A stretch of DNA of 16,084 nucleotides from the NCBI GenBank assembly GCA_002438345.1, contig DJUJ01000095.1:83446-99529 (forward strand), given 5' to 3'. The notes below the pieces were generated by a model. The model had not been told where the DNA came from and made no database searches. It saw nothing but the letters and a program-made list of their open reading frames with translations. The DNA is from Paenibacillus sp. UBA6285 (GTDB lineage: Bacteria > Bacillota > Bacilli > Paenibacillales > Paenibacillaceae). Positions 1-6,480 of this stretch are shown piece after piece. Both the position numbers and the translations under genes were made by a program. Numbering within the stretch: the first letter of the stretch is position 1; every line of letters begins with the position of its first letter.

Positions 1-201
1 TAAAGCCTTTGCAAAGGCAGGGCTGGCATTAATGCCTGTTACCAATATAATAGCCGCTGCCCCAACTCCAACGAGATTCTTCATCCAACCCATATGTCTT
101 TTTTTGCTTTGTTTAATGGCTTTCTTCACCACGAATTCCAGTTCACCTGGGAGAGGCGTATTTTTATATTTGCTTTTTAACTGTTCCAGTTGTTCGTTCA
201 T
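1..201 (-). CDS. rsiV: RsiV-like anti-sigma factor, N-terminal part (runs off window)
   Basis: The 67 visible codons start at an ATG one base after the sigma-factor stop and run off the left edge, so the C-terminus is missing. The protein begins MNEQLEQLKSKYKNTPLPGE, a short cytoplasmic domain. It is followed by a basic stretch and one hydrophobic segment (about residues 40-60) and then ASPAFAKAL, typical of a single-pass anti-sigma factor. The start resembles B. subtilis RsiV as I recall it (basic helix, 'P-x-E-L' then membrane anchor). Known role of that family: it holds SigV at the membrane, binds lysozyme outside, and is cleaved to release the sigma factor. Its ribosome binding site (AGGAGG, 211-216) lies inside the end of the sigma gene, so translation is probably coupled. 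The sensor domain is not visible, so the lysozyme role is inferred. Confidence 0.8.
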   Translation of the reverse strand, partial: MNEQLEQLKSKYKNTPLPGELEFVVKKAIKQSKKRHMGWMKNLVGVGAAAIILVTGINASPAFAKAL

Positions 202-202
202 C

Positions 203-706
203 TTATTTTACCTCCTCTAAAATCTCATCACTCATTTTAATTCGAAGTTTGCGGAGCCCTTGATACAATCGTGTTTTTACAGTACTGATGTTTTCATTCA
301 TAACTTCCGCAATTTCGTCAATTTTTAAATCTTCAAAATATCTAAGTACAATCACAGTACGATAAGGATGGGGCAATTCCTCCAAAGCTTTCTCCAGATC
401 TATGTCAGGGTAGACGTCTCCACCTGTAGGACTGTGAAATTCCAATGTCTTATCATCTACAATTTGAATCCGCTTTTGTTTTCTCAGGAAATCGATCGAT
501 GTATTCACCAGAATCCTGTACAACCAGCTTTTTATCGAACCTTCGGATTTCAATGTTCCTGATGAAGAGAGAGCTTTATGGATCGTATCCTGAACAATAT
601 CGAGTGCATTTTCAGCATTTTTCACATAACTGAAGGCTAAGCGATACATATTCTCTTTATTTTCCGTAATAAAATCAATGAGTAACTTTTCAAACTTCTT
701 ATTCAT
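203..706 (-). CDS. sigV: ECF RNA polymerase sigma factor, SigV-like
   Basis: This 167-residue extracytoplasmic-function sigma factor directs RNA polymerase to a small stress regulon. Region 2 lies at about residues 15-78 (YRLAFSYVKNAENALDIVQD, then WLYRILVNTSIDFLRKQKR). Region 4 lies at about 105-156 and contains the helix-turn-helix IDEIAEVMNENISTVKTRLY. The phrases YRLAFSYVKN, ALDIVQ, KALSS, IDFLRKQK and VKTRLY closely follow B. subtilis SigV as I remember it, which controls lysozyme-resistance genes such as oatA and dlt. The start is fixed by GGGAGAG at 714-720, seven bases upstream. The anti-sigma gene follows immediately, as in the sigV-rsiV operon. The upstream element at 756-788 suggests autoregulation. 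ECF identity is near certain; the SigV subgroup is likely. Confidence 0.93.
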   Translation of the reverse strand: MNKKFEKLLIDFITENKENMYRLAFSYVKNAENALDIVQDTIHKALSSSGTLKSEGSIKSWLYRILVNTSIDFLRKQKRIQIVDDKTLEFHSPTGGDVYPDIDLEKALEELPHPYRTVIVLRYFEDLKIDEIAEVMNENISTVKTRLYQGLRKLRIKMSDEILEEVK

Positions 707-722
707 TTAAAGACTCTCCCTT

Positions 723-738
723 TGATATGCGCATATCA
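723..738. promoter_or_regulatory. 16-bp perfect palindrome in the sigV leader
   Basis: TGATATGCGCATATCA is a perfect 16-base palindrome. It sits between the candidate -10 (759-762) and the ribosome binding site (714-720) of the sigma gene. It could be an operator for a dimeric repressor or a small mRNA hairpin next to the ribosome binding site. The secreted-protein gene that shares the promoter motif has no such palindrome, only a weaker CTTAC...GTAAG repeat at 2102-2115. Function is unknown. Confidence 0.4.
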
Positions 739-755
739 TTTCCTGGCTATACAGA

Positions 756-788
756 TAAGACGTGGGTGGTACCTAAAAAAGTTTGTTT
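756..788 (-). promoter_or_regulatory. Candidate ECF-type promoter of sigV-rsiV
   Basis: On the minus strand the element reads AAAC (784-781), a T-run and AGGTACC, then CGTC (762-759) followed by TTA. AAAC and CGTC are separated by 18 bases. AAAC and CGTC cores are typical of Bacillus ECF promoters, although the usual gap is about 16-17. The same element with the same spacing stands before the secreted-protein gene at 2112-2145, which is the main evidence that it is functional. The inferred leader is about 45 bases. Confidence 0.6.
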
Positions 789-1095
789 TTCGGTTCATGT
801 GTGTGAGATGTAAAAATTTCAAGTTCATTTCCTAATTCGCAAAGTAAAATAGGGTCCCCCGCTGTAATGAGAACTACTAAGAGTTCCGTCAGATTAAAAA
901 ACTCGATGTTCCTTATCTTAAGGAAATCGAGTTTTTTTCGCAATTCTAATTTTTCCCTCCGTGAGGGAACGTTACGAAGTGACACAGAAAATAAAGAATT
1001 ATGCTCGTATCATGTTATTTATATCTATATAGATCCTTTTCATATCATTTTTAATATAAGTATTGAACTATCGGGCAACTTGAATCTACAAAAAC
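789..1095. other. Non-coding stretch behind the secreted-protein gene
   Basis: I see no credible gene here. The stretch holds the strong stem-loop terminator at 895-938, a small hairpin CCCTC-CGT-GAGGG near 956-968 with no T-run on either side, and a short AT-rich palindrome ATCTATATAGAT at 1023-1034. A 70-codon minus-strand frame (773-985) reads straight through the terminator and into the sigV promoter and has no supporting feature. Confidence 0.6.
895..938 (-). terminator. Rho-independent terminator (bidirectional shape)
   Basis: The arms AAAAAACTCGAT and ATCGAGTTTTTT extend inward through TTCCTTA/TAAGGAA with one unpaired base and a tiny loop, giving a stem of about 19 pairs flanked by A-run and T-run. 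On the minus strand it would end transcription of the secreted-protein gene about 160 bases after its stop and insulate the sigV promoter downstream. The symmetric A/T runs let it work in either direction. Confidence 0.88.
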
Positions 1096-2070
1096 CTATT
1101 TTAGCAGTTTGAAAGATTTTCCAATGTTCAAATCACCATAGAGTTGGTCAAACAGCTTGCCGTCCTTCGACTGGGGATCAAACGGATTGGACTGCGGAGT
1201 TGTATACACATACACCATTCCGTTGGCTTCCGTAATTACACTCCCTACAGGCGGGCCTTGTTCACTGGAGAGGCTGCTCCAATCATTTTTGGAGAATACG
1301 GAGATCATCAGCAGCATTTCAGCATCTTTTCGATCTTTTGTCGTATAATCGAACTGCACTACATGCTTAGCCAACGGTATGATTTTATTTGCACTTGCAC
1401 CTGCATATTGGCTTGCCTTGTAATGTCCTTTCCATGAAGCGGGCAATTTCAAACTGAAGTTTGCCTGAGAATTAGTGTATAGTTCTTGGTTATCCGCCAC
1501 AACATCTTTTGCCAAAACATCTTTAAGTTTATTCCCTTCCCATGTTAAGATCAGATGATCCACGTATCCACCATTTCCTCCTTGAGGGGCTGTTGTGATA
1601 ATATCGTTCACTTTGTTACCTGTATAGTCACCGATAATCAAATTCGGTTCTCTTCCAAGTTCTCCGTACAATTTTCCGTCCGTTCCTTCGTACACCCAAT
1701 CATATTTATCGTATCTGTTGGTTTTTCCATCTTGCACGATGACGGATAAATTACTCGCATACGCATCCAGTTTTCCTTCAATTTTTTCTTTTGTCCCGAC
1801 CAAAATCACTTGGTCTTTAGCCGAGTCACCGGTAACATCGGATATTTTGTAATCAAGTACATACGTATTTTCCTTCAGTTTAAGTTCGGGCACACTAATT
1901 TTTTGACCAATTTCTATTTTTTGCAATGTTTTTTTGGACTGCTGATTCACCACTTTTGGAGCTGAGTTTGCCTGTTTTGCTAATGAAATTTGTGGCGCCC
2001 CGATTCCAACCGCACAAATGAACCCCGCCAATACTAAATAAGGAATTTTTTTTGCAAACTGTTTTTTCAT
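1096..2070 (-). CDS. Secreted protein with FG-GAP/VCBS-like calcium-loop motifs
   Basis: This is a 324-residue exported protein of unassigned function. A Sec signal peptide (positive MKKQFAKK, hydrophobic core, SLA cleavage near residue 31) is followed by a linker. Two aspartate-rich loop motifs come next: DVTGDSAKDQ (about 78-87) and GDYTGNKVND (about 147-156), the latter followed by APQGGNGGY. These loops resemble the calcium-binding loops of FG-GAP/VCBS beta-propeller blades. The C-terminal third, from NFSLKLPASWKG (about 204) onward, looks like a separate beta-rich domain seen in secreted Bacillales proteins. The start is set by CGGAGG at 2079-2084. The gene shares its promoter-like element with sigV, so it is probably a member of the same envelope-stress regulon. 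I cannot name a biochemical activity. Confidence 0.85.
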   Translation of the reverse strand: MKKQFAKKIPYLVLAGFICAVGIGAPQISLAKQANSAPKVVNQQSKKTLQKIEIGQKISVPELKLKENTYVLDYKISDVTGDSAKDQVILVGTKEKIEGKLDAYASNLSVIVQDGKTNRYDKYDWVYEGTDGKLYGELGREPNLIIGDYTGNKVNDIITTAPQGGNGGYVDHLILTWEGNKLKDVLAKDVVADNQELYTNSQANFSLKLPASWKGHYKASQYAGASANKIIPLAKHVVQFDYTTKDRKDAEMLLMISVFSKNDWSSLSSEQGPPVGSVITEANGMVYVYTTPQSNPFDPQSKDGKLFDQLYGDLNIGKSFKLLK

Positions 2071-2111
2071 CTTCCAAGCCTCCGTTTATTCTTGTTTGTC
2101 TCTTACATAAG

Positions 2112-2145
2112 TAAGACGTATGAGGTAACCTAAAAAGTTTGTTTC
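2112..2145 (-). promoter_or_regulatory. Candidate ECF promoter of the secreted-protein gene
   Basis: On the minus strand it reads AAACAAAC, a T-run, AGGTTACC, then ACGTCTTA. It is nearly identical to the element before sigV, and the AAAC to CGTC distance (2137-2140 to 2115-2118) is again 18 bases. The inferred leader is about 40 bases. A short inverted repeat CTTAC/GTAAG overlaps its downstream end. Confidence 0.6.
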
Positions 2146-2251
2146 TGGGTTGGCGAAGATTTTTTTTATATCGCTCTCAATTGAAGCTGTCTTTTTTCCT
2201 ATGGTTAGCATAACTTTTCCATTAAGAATAGATCGAAATAATTTCAGTGAC

Positions 2252-2280
2252 GCTACCCCTTAATGAAGGGTAGCATTTTT
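2252..2280 (+). terminator. Stem-loop with T-run, orphan on the plus strand
   Basis: GCTACCC pairs with GGGTAGC around a short loop and is followed by ATTTTTG, the shape of an intrinsic terminator read on the plus strand. No plus-strand gene lies upstream in the window, so it either closes a short untranslated RNA, marks the lost 3' end of a decayed gene, or blocks antisense reading from the left. Confidence 0.5.
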
Positions 2281-2379
2281 GTATGTGAAGGAAACGACAT
2301 GCATAGAATTTGGTTCGCAGGAGAACATACTCAAGGAAAATCCTAATTATTTTACAAGGAAGTACTATGGAAAGTAACT

Positions 2380-2535
2380 ATGCCAGCGGTTGTAAATTCT
2401 TCTGTTCAACCATTCCAAATGTGTATTGACGCTTGCAGCAAAACTAGAGTCTACTATATCAATATTCTTCGTGACTGTGCTGACATATGTGTTTGGGCGT
2501 CTCAGTAGATAGCCCGCGGCAGTATGTATGTGTAA
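2380..2535 (+). pseudogene. Decayed DUF326/YhjQ-like four-helix copper-binding protein fragment
   Basis: An ATG at 2380, preceded by AAGGAA at 2357, opens 42 codons that end at TAG 2506-2508. The product contains FQMCIDACSKTRVYY followed by NILRDCADICVWASQ. The spaced cysteines CIDAC and CADIC are hallmarks of the DUF326/YhjQ-like (Csp-type) cysteine-rich four-helix bundle, where they are normally about 35-40 residues apart with further cysteines between. Here they are only about 17 apart, so the middle is deleted. Beyond the stop the same frame continues IARGSMYV before a second stop, resembling the family's '(F/L)MxRGSE' continuation; the TAG therefore replaces a coding codon. Intact members are about 110 residues. 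It could instead be expressed as a short peptide, but a broken relic is the better reading. Confidence 0.6.
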
Positions 2536-2551
2536 GAAGTGGATATGGAAT

Positions 2552-2578
2552 AGTGAAGTGAAAAAAATTCACTTTACT
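2552..2578. promoter_or_regulatory. Inverted repeat upstream of the flavoprotein gene
   Basis: AGTGAAGTGAA and TTCACTTTACT are inverted copies (10 of 11 pairs) around an AAAAA centre, about 50 bases before the flavoprotein start. The size and symmetry suit a repressor operator, or an mRNA hairpin if transcription starts further left. A weak -35-like TTCACT sits inside the right arm, but I could not find a convincing -10 partner. No regulator gene is adjacent. Confidence 0.45.
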
Positions 2579-2625
2579 CTTTATGTTCATCTAAATAACA
2601 ACATAGAATAGCGGAGGGGTTAAAC

Positions 2626-4155
2626 ATGAAAAATAAAGTTGCAGCAACGCTTATTCTCGTTCTCTCTTTCATGCTCATGATCGCGGGATGCGGCAGCGGT
2701 AACCAGAACCAAAAACAGGGTCAGGACAATGCGAAAAAAGATGAGGCCAAAGAAATGGAAACCGTTTCGGGAGCGTCTCAAGCTGGCTATACACCGATCG
2801 ATCAACTAAAAGATAAATATGATATCATCATTGTTGGTGCGGGCGGTGCAGGGATGACTGCTGCACTTGAAGCAAAAGAGAATGGTATGAACCCGGTTAT
2901 TTTTGAAAAAATGCCGATTGCCGGCGGGAATACATTAAAATCATCTTCGGGAATGAATGCTTCTGAAACCAAGTTTCAAAAAGACCAAGGCATTCAAGAC
3001 AGCAATGATTTATTTTATGAAGAGACCTTAAGAGGCGGTCATGGAACAAACGACAAAAACACGCTTCGTTTCTTCGTTGACAATTCGGCAAGTGCAATCG
3101 ATTGGCTGGATTCCAAAGGGATTCGGTTGAACAATATCACAATTACTGGTGGCATGAAGGAGAAGCGCACACACCGTCCTGAAGATGGCTCAGCGGTAGG
3201 ACAATACCTAGTCAGCGGTTTGGTGAAAAATGTACAAGAACAAGAAATTCCGATTTTTGTAAATGCCAACGTGAAGGAAATTATGGAAAAAGGCGGGGAA
3301 GTAGACGGCGTCAAAGTCATCTTCAACGAGAAAGACGAGAAAAATATTGCAGCGGATGCCGTCATTATAACAACCGGCGGTTTCGGCGCCAATATGGACA
3401 TGATTGCTAAATTTAGACCCGATTTAAAAGGGTATGTAACAACTAACCAAGAAGGCAGCACCGGTGATGGCATTAAGGTGATTGAACAACTCGGCGGTAC
3501 AACGGTGGATATGGACCAAATCCAAGTTCACCCAACGGTGCAGCAAGAGAAATCCTATCTCATTGGAGAAGCTGTTCGCGGAGAAGGAGCGATCCTCGTG
3601 TCCAGTGATGGCAAACGTTTCACTAACGAACTGGATACTCGTGACAATGTAACTGCCGCAATCAATAAACTTCCTGAAAAATCGGCTTATCTGGTATTCG
3701 ATTCTGGCGTAAAATCCCGCGCTAAAGCGATCCTGCAATATGAAAAAATGGGCTTTGTCATTCAAGGGGATTCGATCGAGGCTTTAGCCAAAGAAATGGG
3801 CGTTCCAGCAGATCAGCTTAAAACCACTTTGGATACATGGAACAGCGCAGTGAAGAATAAAAAGGATGCTGAATTCGACAGAACAACAGCAATGGAAAAC
3901 GACTTGTCCAGCGCGCCATATTATGCAATCAAAATCGGTCCCGGGATTCACTACACCATGGGTGGTGTGAAAATCAATTCGAACACAGAAGTTTTAAATA
4001 AAAGCGGTAAGCCGATTCCGGGACTGTTCGCAGCAGGCGAAGTTACAGGCGGATTGCACGGTCAAAACCGGATCGGCGGTAACTCCGTTGCGGAGATCAT
4101 TATTTTTGGTTACCAAGCCGGTATTAAATCAGCTGAATTCGTAAAAGCACAATAA
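2626..4155 (+). CDS. Exported lipoprotein FAD-dependent reductase, flavocytochrome c/fumarate reductase family
   Basis: This 509-residue enzyme probably reduces an unsaturated carboxylate outside the membrane using FAD. Residues 1-22 form a lipoprotein signal (IAGC, Cys22), followed by a Gln/Lys-rich tether. The FAD fold begins YDIIIVGAGGAGMTAALEAK (GxGxxG at 71-76). The catalytic set aligns without gaps for most of its length with Shewanella Fcc3: His302, Glu315, Arg318, Arg339, His442 and Arg482 correspond to His365, Glu378, Arg381, Arg402, His504 and Arg545. It lacks the tetraheme domain of Fcc3 and the FMN-binding domain of other extracellular reductases, so the electron donor must be separate. 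The position of Fcc3 Thr377 is Gly314, so fumarate may not be the substrate; urocanate or other acrylate-type acids are alternatives. The start is set by GGAGGGG at 2613-2619. It stands alone, with a terminator behind it. Confidence 0.9.
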   Translation: MKNKVAATLILVLSFMLMIAGCGSGNQNQKQGQDNAKKDEAKEMETVSGASQAGYTPIDQLKDKYDIIIVGAGGAGMTAALEAKENGMNPVIFEKMPIAGGNTLKSSSGMNASETKFQKDQGIQDSNDLFYEETLRGGHGTNDKNTLRFFVDNSASAIDWLDSKGIRLNNITITGGMKEKRTHRPEDGSAVGQYLVSGLVKNVQEQEIPIFVNANVKEIMEKGGEVDGVKVIFNEKDEKNIAADAVIITTGGFGANMDMIAKFRPDLKGYVTTNQEGSTGDGIKVIEQLGGTTVDMDQIQVHPTVQQEKSYLIGEAVRGEGAILVSSDGKRFTNELDTRDNVTAAINKLPEKSAYLVFDSGVKSRAKAILQYEKMGFVIQGDSIEALAKEMGVPADQLKTTLDTWNSAVKNKKDAEFDRTTAMENDLSSAPYYAIKIGPGIHYTMGGVKINSNTEVLNKSGKPIPGLFAAGEVTGGLHGQNRIGGNSVAEIIIFGYQAGIKSAEFVKAQ

Positions 4156-4185
4156 GATGTCAGCTTCCTCTCTTCACTCAGCAAA

Positions 4186-4230
4186 CAACAACGCTTGGGC
4201 TCATCATGCCCAAGCGTTGTTGGTTTATTT
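4186..4230. terminator. Stem-loop terminator between convergent genes
   Basis: A perfect 15-pair stem (CAACAACGCTTGGGC, 4186-4200, with its complement at 4208-4222) encloses a 7-base loop. On the plus strand it is followed by a broken T-tract (GTTTATTT), and on the minus strand by TTTGC. It lies 30 bases after the flavoprotein stop and about 65 bases beyond the end of the GH112 gene, so it probably serves both convergent units. Confidence 0.82.
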
Positions 4231-4286
4231 AGCCGGATTGAGATTACTTCTGTTATGTTAATAACAATCAAAACTTATTTATCGAG

Positions 4287-6467
4287 CTATTTAGTTAAAC
4301 TATCCACCCTAAACCATTCATGACCGCCCGGTTTAAGCTCAACCTCAATATAGCTCTCAGCATTTTTATACAGCTTCGTTCGTTGCGGATCCAGTGAGTT
4401 GTTAATGACGACTCCCCAGCCAGTTCCCAAATAAACGGCGCATTCCGTTTCTACATTCTCACAATACCACGTCATCATCTCATTCTCTGCACTTGCGGCC
4501 CAATAGATCGATCGAAGCAGTAAGCGGCTATTTGCCGGTGAGTAAGGTAATCCTGCAATATAAACGCTGCGTCCTTTCCCAAAACTATTCGCCGCTACGG
4601 CAATGTCGCCTCTTTGCATCTGAATGATTTGCGTTTGCTCACTTACACTGCGAATAAATTCAACTTTCTCTCCACAATCAATCGGTTTAGCCTGTCCTCC
4701 CATAATGAAGTGATCGCTCGTATTTTCTTGATCATACTTAGTGTAGCTTAAGGTGTAGCCTATTTCTTTATCGACACCCAGCACATCGCTCATCTGAAAG
4801 AAACGTCCCTGATGCATAAACGCACTTGGTTCGCCAATTCCAATAAAGCCGCCACCGTTATAGACAAATTGTTTCAAGCAAGCAATGATTGCTTCATTAG
4901 CCCAATATTCGTCGCCGCTCCAGGCGGTTCCTGCATCCCCGGCGTTCAAAATGACTCCTATATCTTCCGGTATACCCGACTCTAGCACATCATCAAAGCT
5001 AATAAACTCAACATCAACTGCTAATCCACTTAACGACTCAAGCATGCCTAGATAGCTATAAATTTTTTTGTACCAAAGAGCATGGGCGACCATCGTAGTC
5101 TGCCAAGAGCGAAGCTTGCCCCAAGAATTGAGCACTGCTACTTTAAACTTAGGCGTATATGCCTTCGTACCGTTCATTCGATCATATAGAGTCCGAAATT
5201 CCTCACCTATCTGTTCCACACATGTTATAAAGTCAGGAAATGAAGCAGCCAAGCTCAAATAACCGCCATAACCGATTCGGTCGACTGGTTTTCGTAGAAT
5301 TGCTCTTCTCGCCTTTACCCAATTATCAATTGCTTCAGCCGTTGGATTGCCTCCCTCATGGAATACATCCGGAAAAAAGTACGGAAGAAAACGGCCCTCT
5401 GTATATTTCACACCAGGTATATCGGATATCATTCGCAACGTGGCACCATTACCAACAGAGCCTACCACAGCGTCTAGCCCAGTAGACGGAAACAGATCGC
5501 CATAGGGTTCAGTACCGATCCAATTGTCGCCCAGAAACATTATCGCTTCACGTCCTGCTTGATGGGTTATCTCAACCAATTCCCGAATCTGTTTACAGAC
5601 AAATTTGTGTTGAAATTGCATCCAATCGCGATACTGTTTGCTCGGATTGCGGAAAGGCGTATTATGATACCCCTGATCAACAAGATACTCTGGACGCATC
5701 CTGTAACCATACTCCGCCTCAAATTGCTCCAACGCTAGCGGACTAACTGTCGTCGAATAGCCAAACCAGTCGACATACTTCTCCTTTGCTAACTCATTAA
5801 AGATTATGGTGAAGTGGTAGAAGAAGGTGGTAAACCGTACTACATCAACATGCTTGTTAGCTTCGAGCCAGTTTTTCATATACTCTGTGATATGTGCCCA
5901 CGTTAGCGAATGACGAGCATCATACGGAATCTCATGAGGCTTATCTCCCCATTGATTCGTAATATGATTGTACATCTGGGTCTGATCCCAAATTTGCCAG
6001 ACTAGAAATGTAACGGTATAGCTATGGAATCTGTTCACCTGATGGAGGGTAATAATTCCTGTTAGAGGATCGACACTCCAGCTTTCAGGATCCACGATTT
6101 CTCCTGTCGTTCGATTAATAACTTCCCACCATCGCTTGGGATCATGTTCATAATCTACTTCAAGCTGTTCTTGGTAGTAGCCCTTCATTAGCTCAATTTG
6201 CAGCGACTCCTCGACAGCCGTAATATGGGGCGTCATAATGTACATTTGCTGACGTTGATCGGGATGCTCGTGTGCCCACACCTGATCATTTCTTGTCGGG
6301 AAATACGTGGAATAGACTTTTATCTTCATCTGCTGCAACTGATCAGGCAGATCCGTTCCATCACTATTCCGTACTGCATCAGCTCCCCATCGTTCAAGAA
6401 TGTCTTTCATTAAATCGTAATCCATGCCTGCTTCTATGGGTACTGTCATTCGTCCTTTGCTGCTCAA
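4287..6467 (-). CDS. GH112 1,3-beta-galactosyl-N-acetylhexosamine phosphorylase
   Basis: This 726-residue cytoplasmic enzyme (no signal peptide) has the usual GH112 length. It would split Gal-beta-1,3-GalNAc (or GlcNAc) with phosphate into galactose-1-phosphate and the free N-acetylhexosamine. Family signatures include the N-terminal SSKGRMTVP, VYSTYFPTR (51-59), DQTQMYNHITNQW (161-173), VVRFTTFFYHFT (209-220) and FLGDNWIGTEPYGD (311-324). Asp314 matches the general acid Asp313 of the Bifidobacterium longum enzyme. AVVGSVGNGATLR and GVKYTEGRFLPYFFPD follow. The start is TTG at 6467: AGGAGGG at 6475-6481 is seven bases upstream, whereas the next ATG (6449) is about 25 bases away and would cut conserved residues. 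The ribosome binding site touches the permease stop, so it is the last operon gene. GH112 also includes galactosyl-rhamnose phosphorylases; the GH101 neighbour favours galacto-N-biose. Confidence 0.92.
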   Translation of the reverse strand: MSSKGRMTVPIEAGMDYDLMKDILERWGADAVRNSDGTDLPDQLQQMKIKVYSTYFPTRNDQVWAHEHPDQRQQMYIMTPHITAVEESLQIELMKGYYQEQLEVDYEHDPKRWWEVINRTTGEIVDPESWSVDPLTGIITLHQVNRFHSYTVTFLVWQIWDQTQMYNHITNQWGDKPHEIPYDARHSLTWAHITEYMKNWLEANKHVDVVRFTTFFYHFTIIFNELAKEKYVDWFGYSTTVSPLALEQFEAEYGYRMRPEYLVDQGYHNTPFRNPSKQYRDWMQFQHKFVCKQIRELVEITHQAGREAIMFLGDNWIGTEPYGDLFPSTGLDAVVGSVGNGATLRMISDIPGVKYTEGRFLPYFFPDVFHEGGNPTAEAIDNWVKARRAILRKPVDRIGYGGYLSLAASFPDFITCVEQIGEEFRTLYDRMNGTKAYTPKFKVAVLNSWGKLRSWQTTMVAHALWYKKIYSYLGMLESLSGLAVDVEFISFDDVLESGIPEDIGVILNAGDAGTAWSGDEYWANEAIIACLKQFVYNGGGFIGIGEPSAFMHQGRFFQMSDVLGVDKEIGYTLSYTKYDQENTSDHFIMGGQAKPIDCGEKVEFIRSVSEQTQIIQMQRGDIAVAANSFGKGRSVYIAGLPYSPANSRLLLRSIYWAASAENEMMTWYCENVETECAVYLGTGWGVVINNSLDPQRTKLYKNAESYIEVELKPGGHEWFRVDSLTK

Positions 6468-6480
6468 CTATGATCCCTCC

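Noticed and set aside
956..968. CCCTC-CGT-GAGGG hairpin as a second terminator
   Set aside because: The stem is only five pairs and there is no T-run downstream on either strand.
773..985. 70-codon minus-strand frame between sigV and the secreted-protein gene
   Set aside because: It runs through a strong terminator stem and into the sigV promoter element, and it matches no family I recognise.
1023..1034. ATCTATATAGAT palindrome as an operator
   Set aside because: It is a short AT-rich palindrome in a 3' untranslated stretch, easily due to base composition.
3039..3765. Long minus-strand frames opposite the flavoprotein gene
   Set aside because: They are shadows of a clearly conserved enzyme on the plus strand, without ribosome binding sites or family features.
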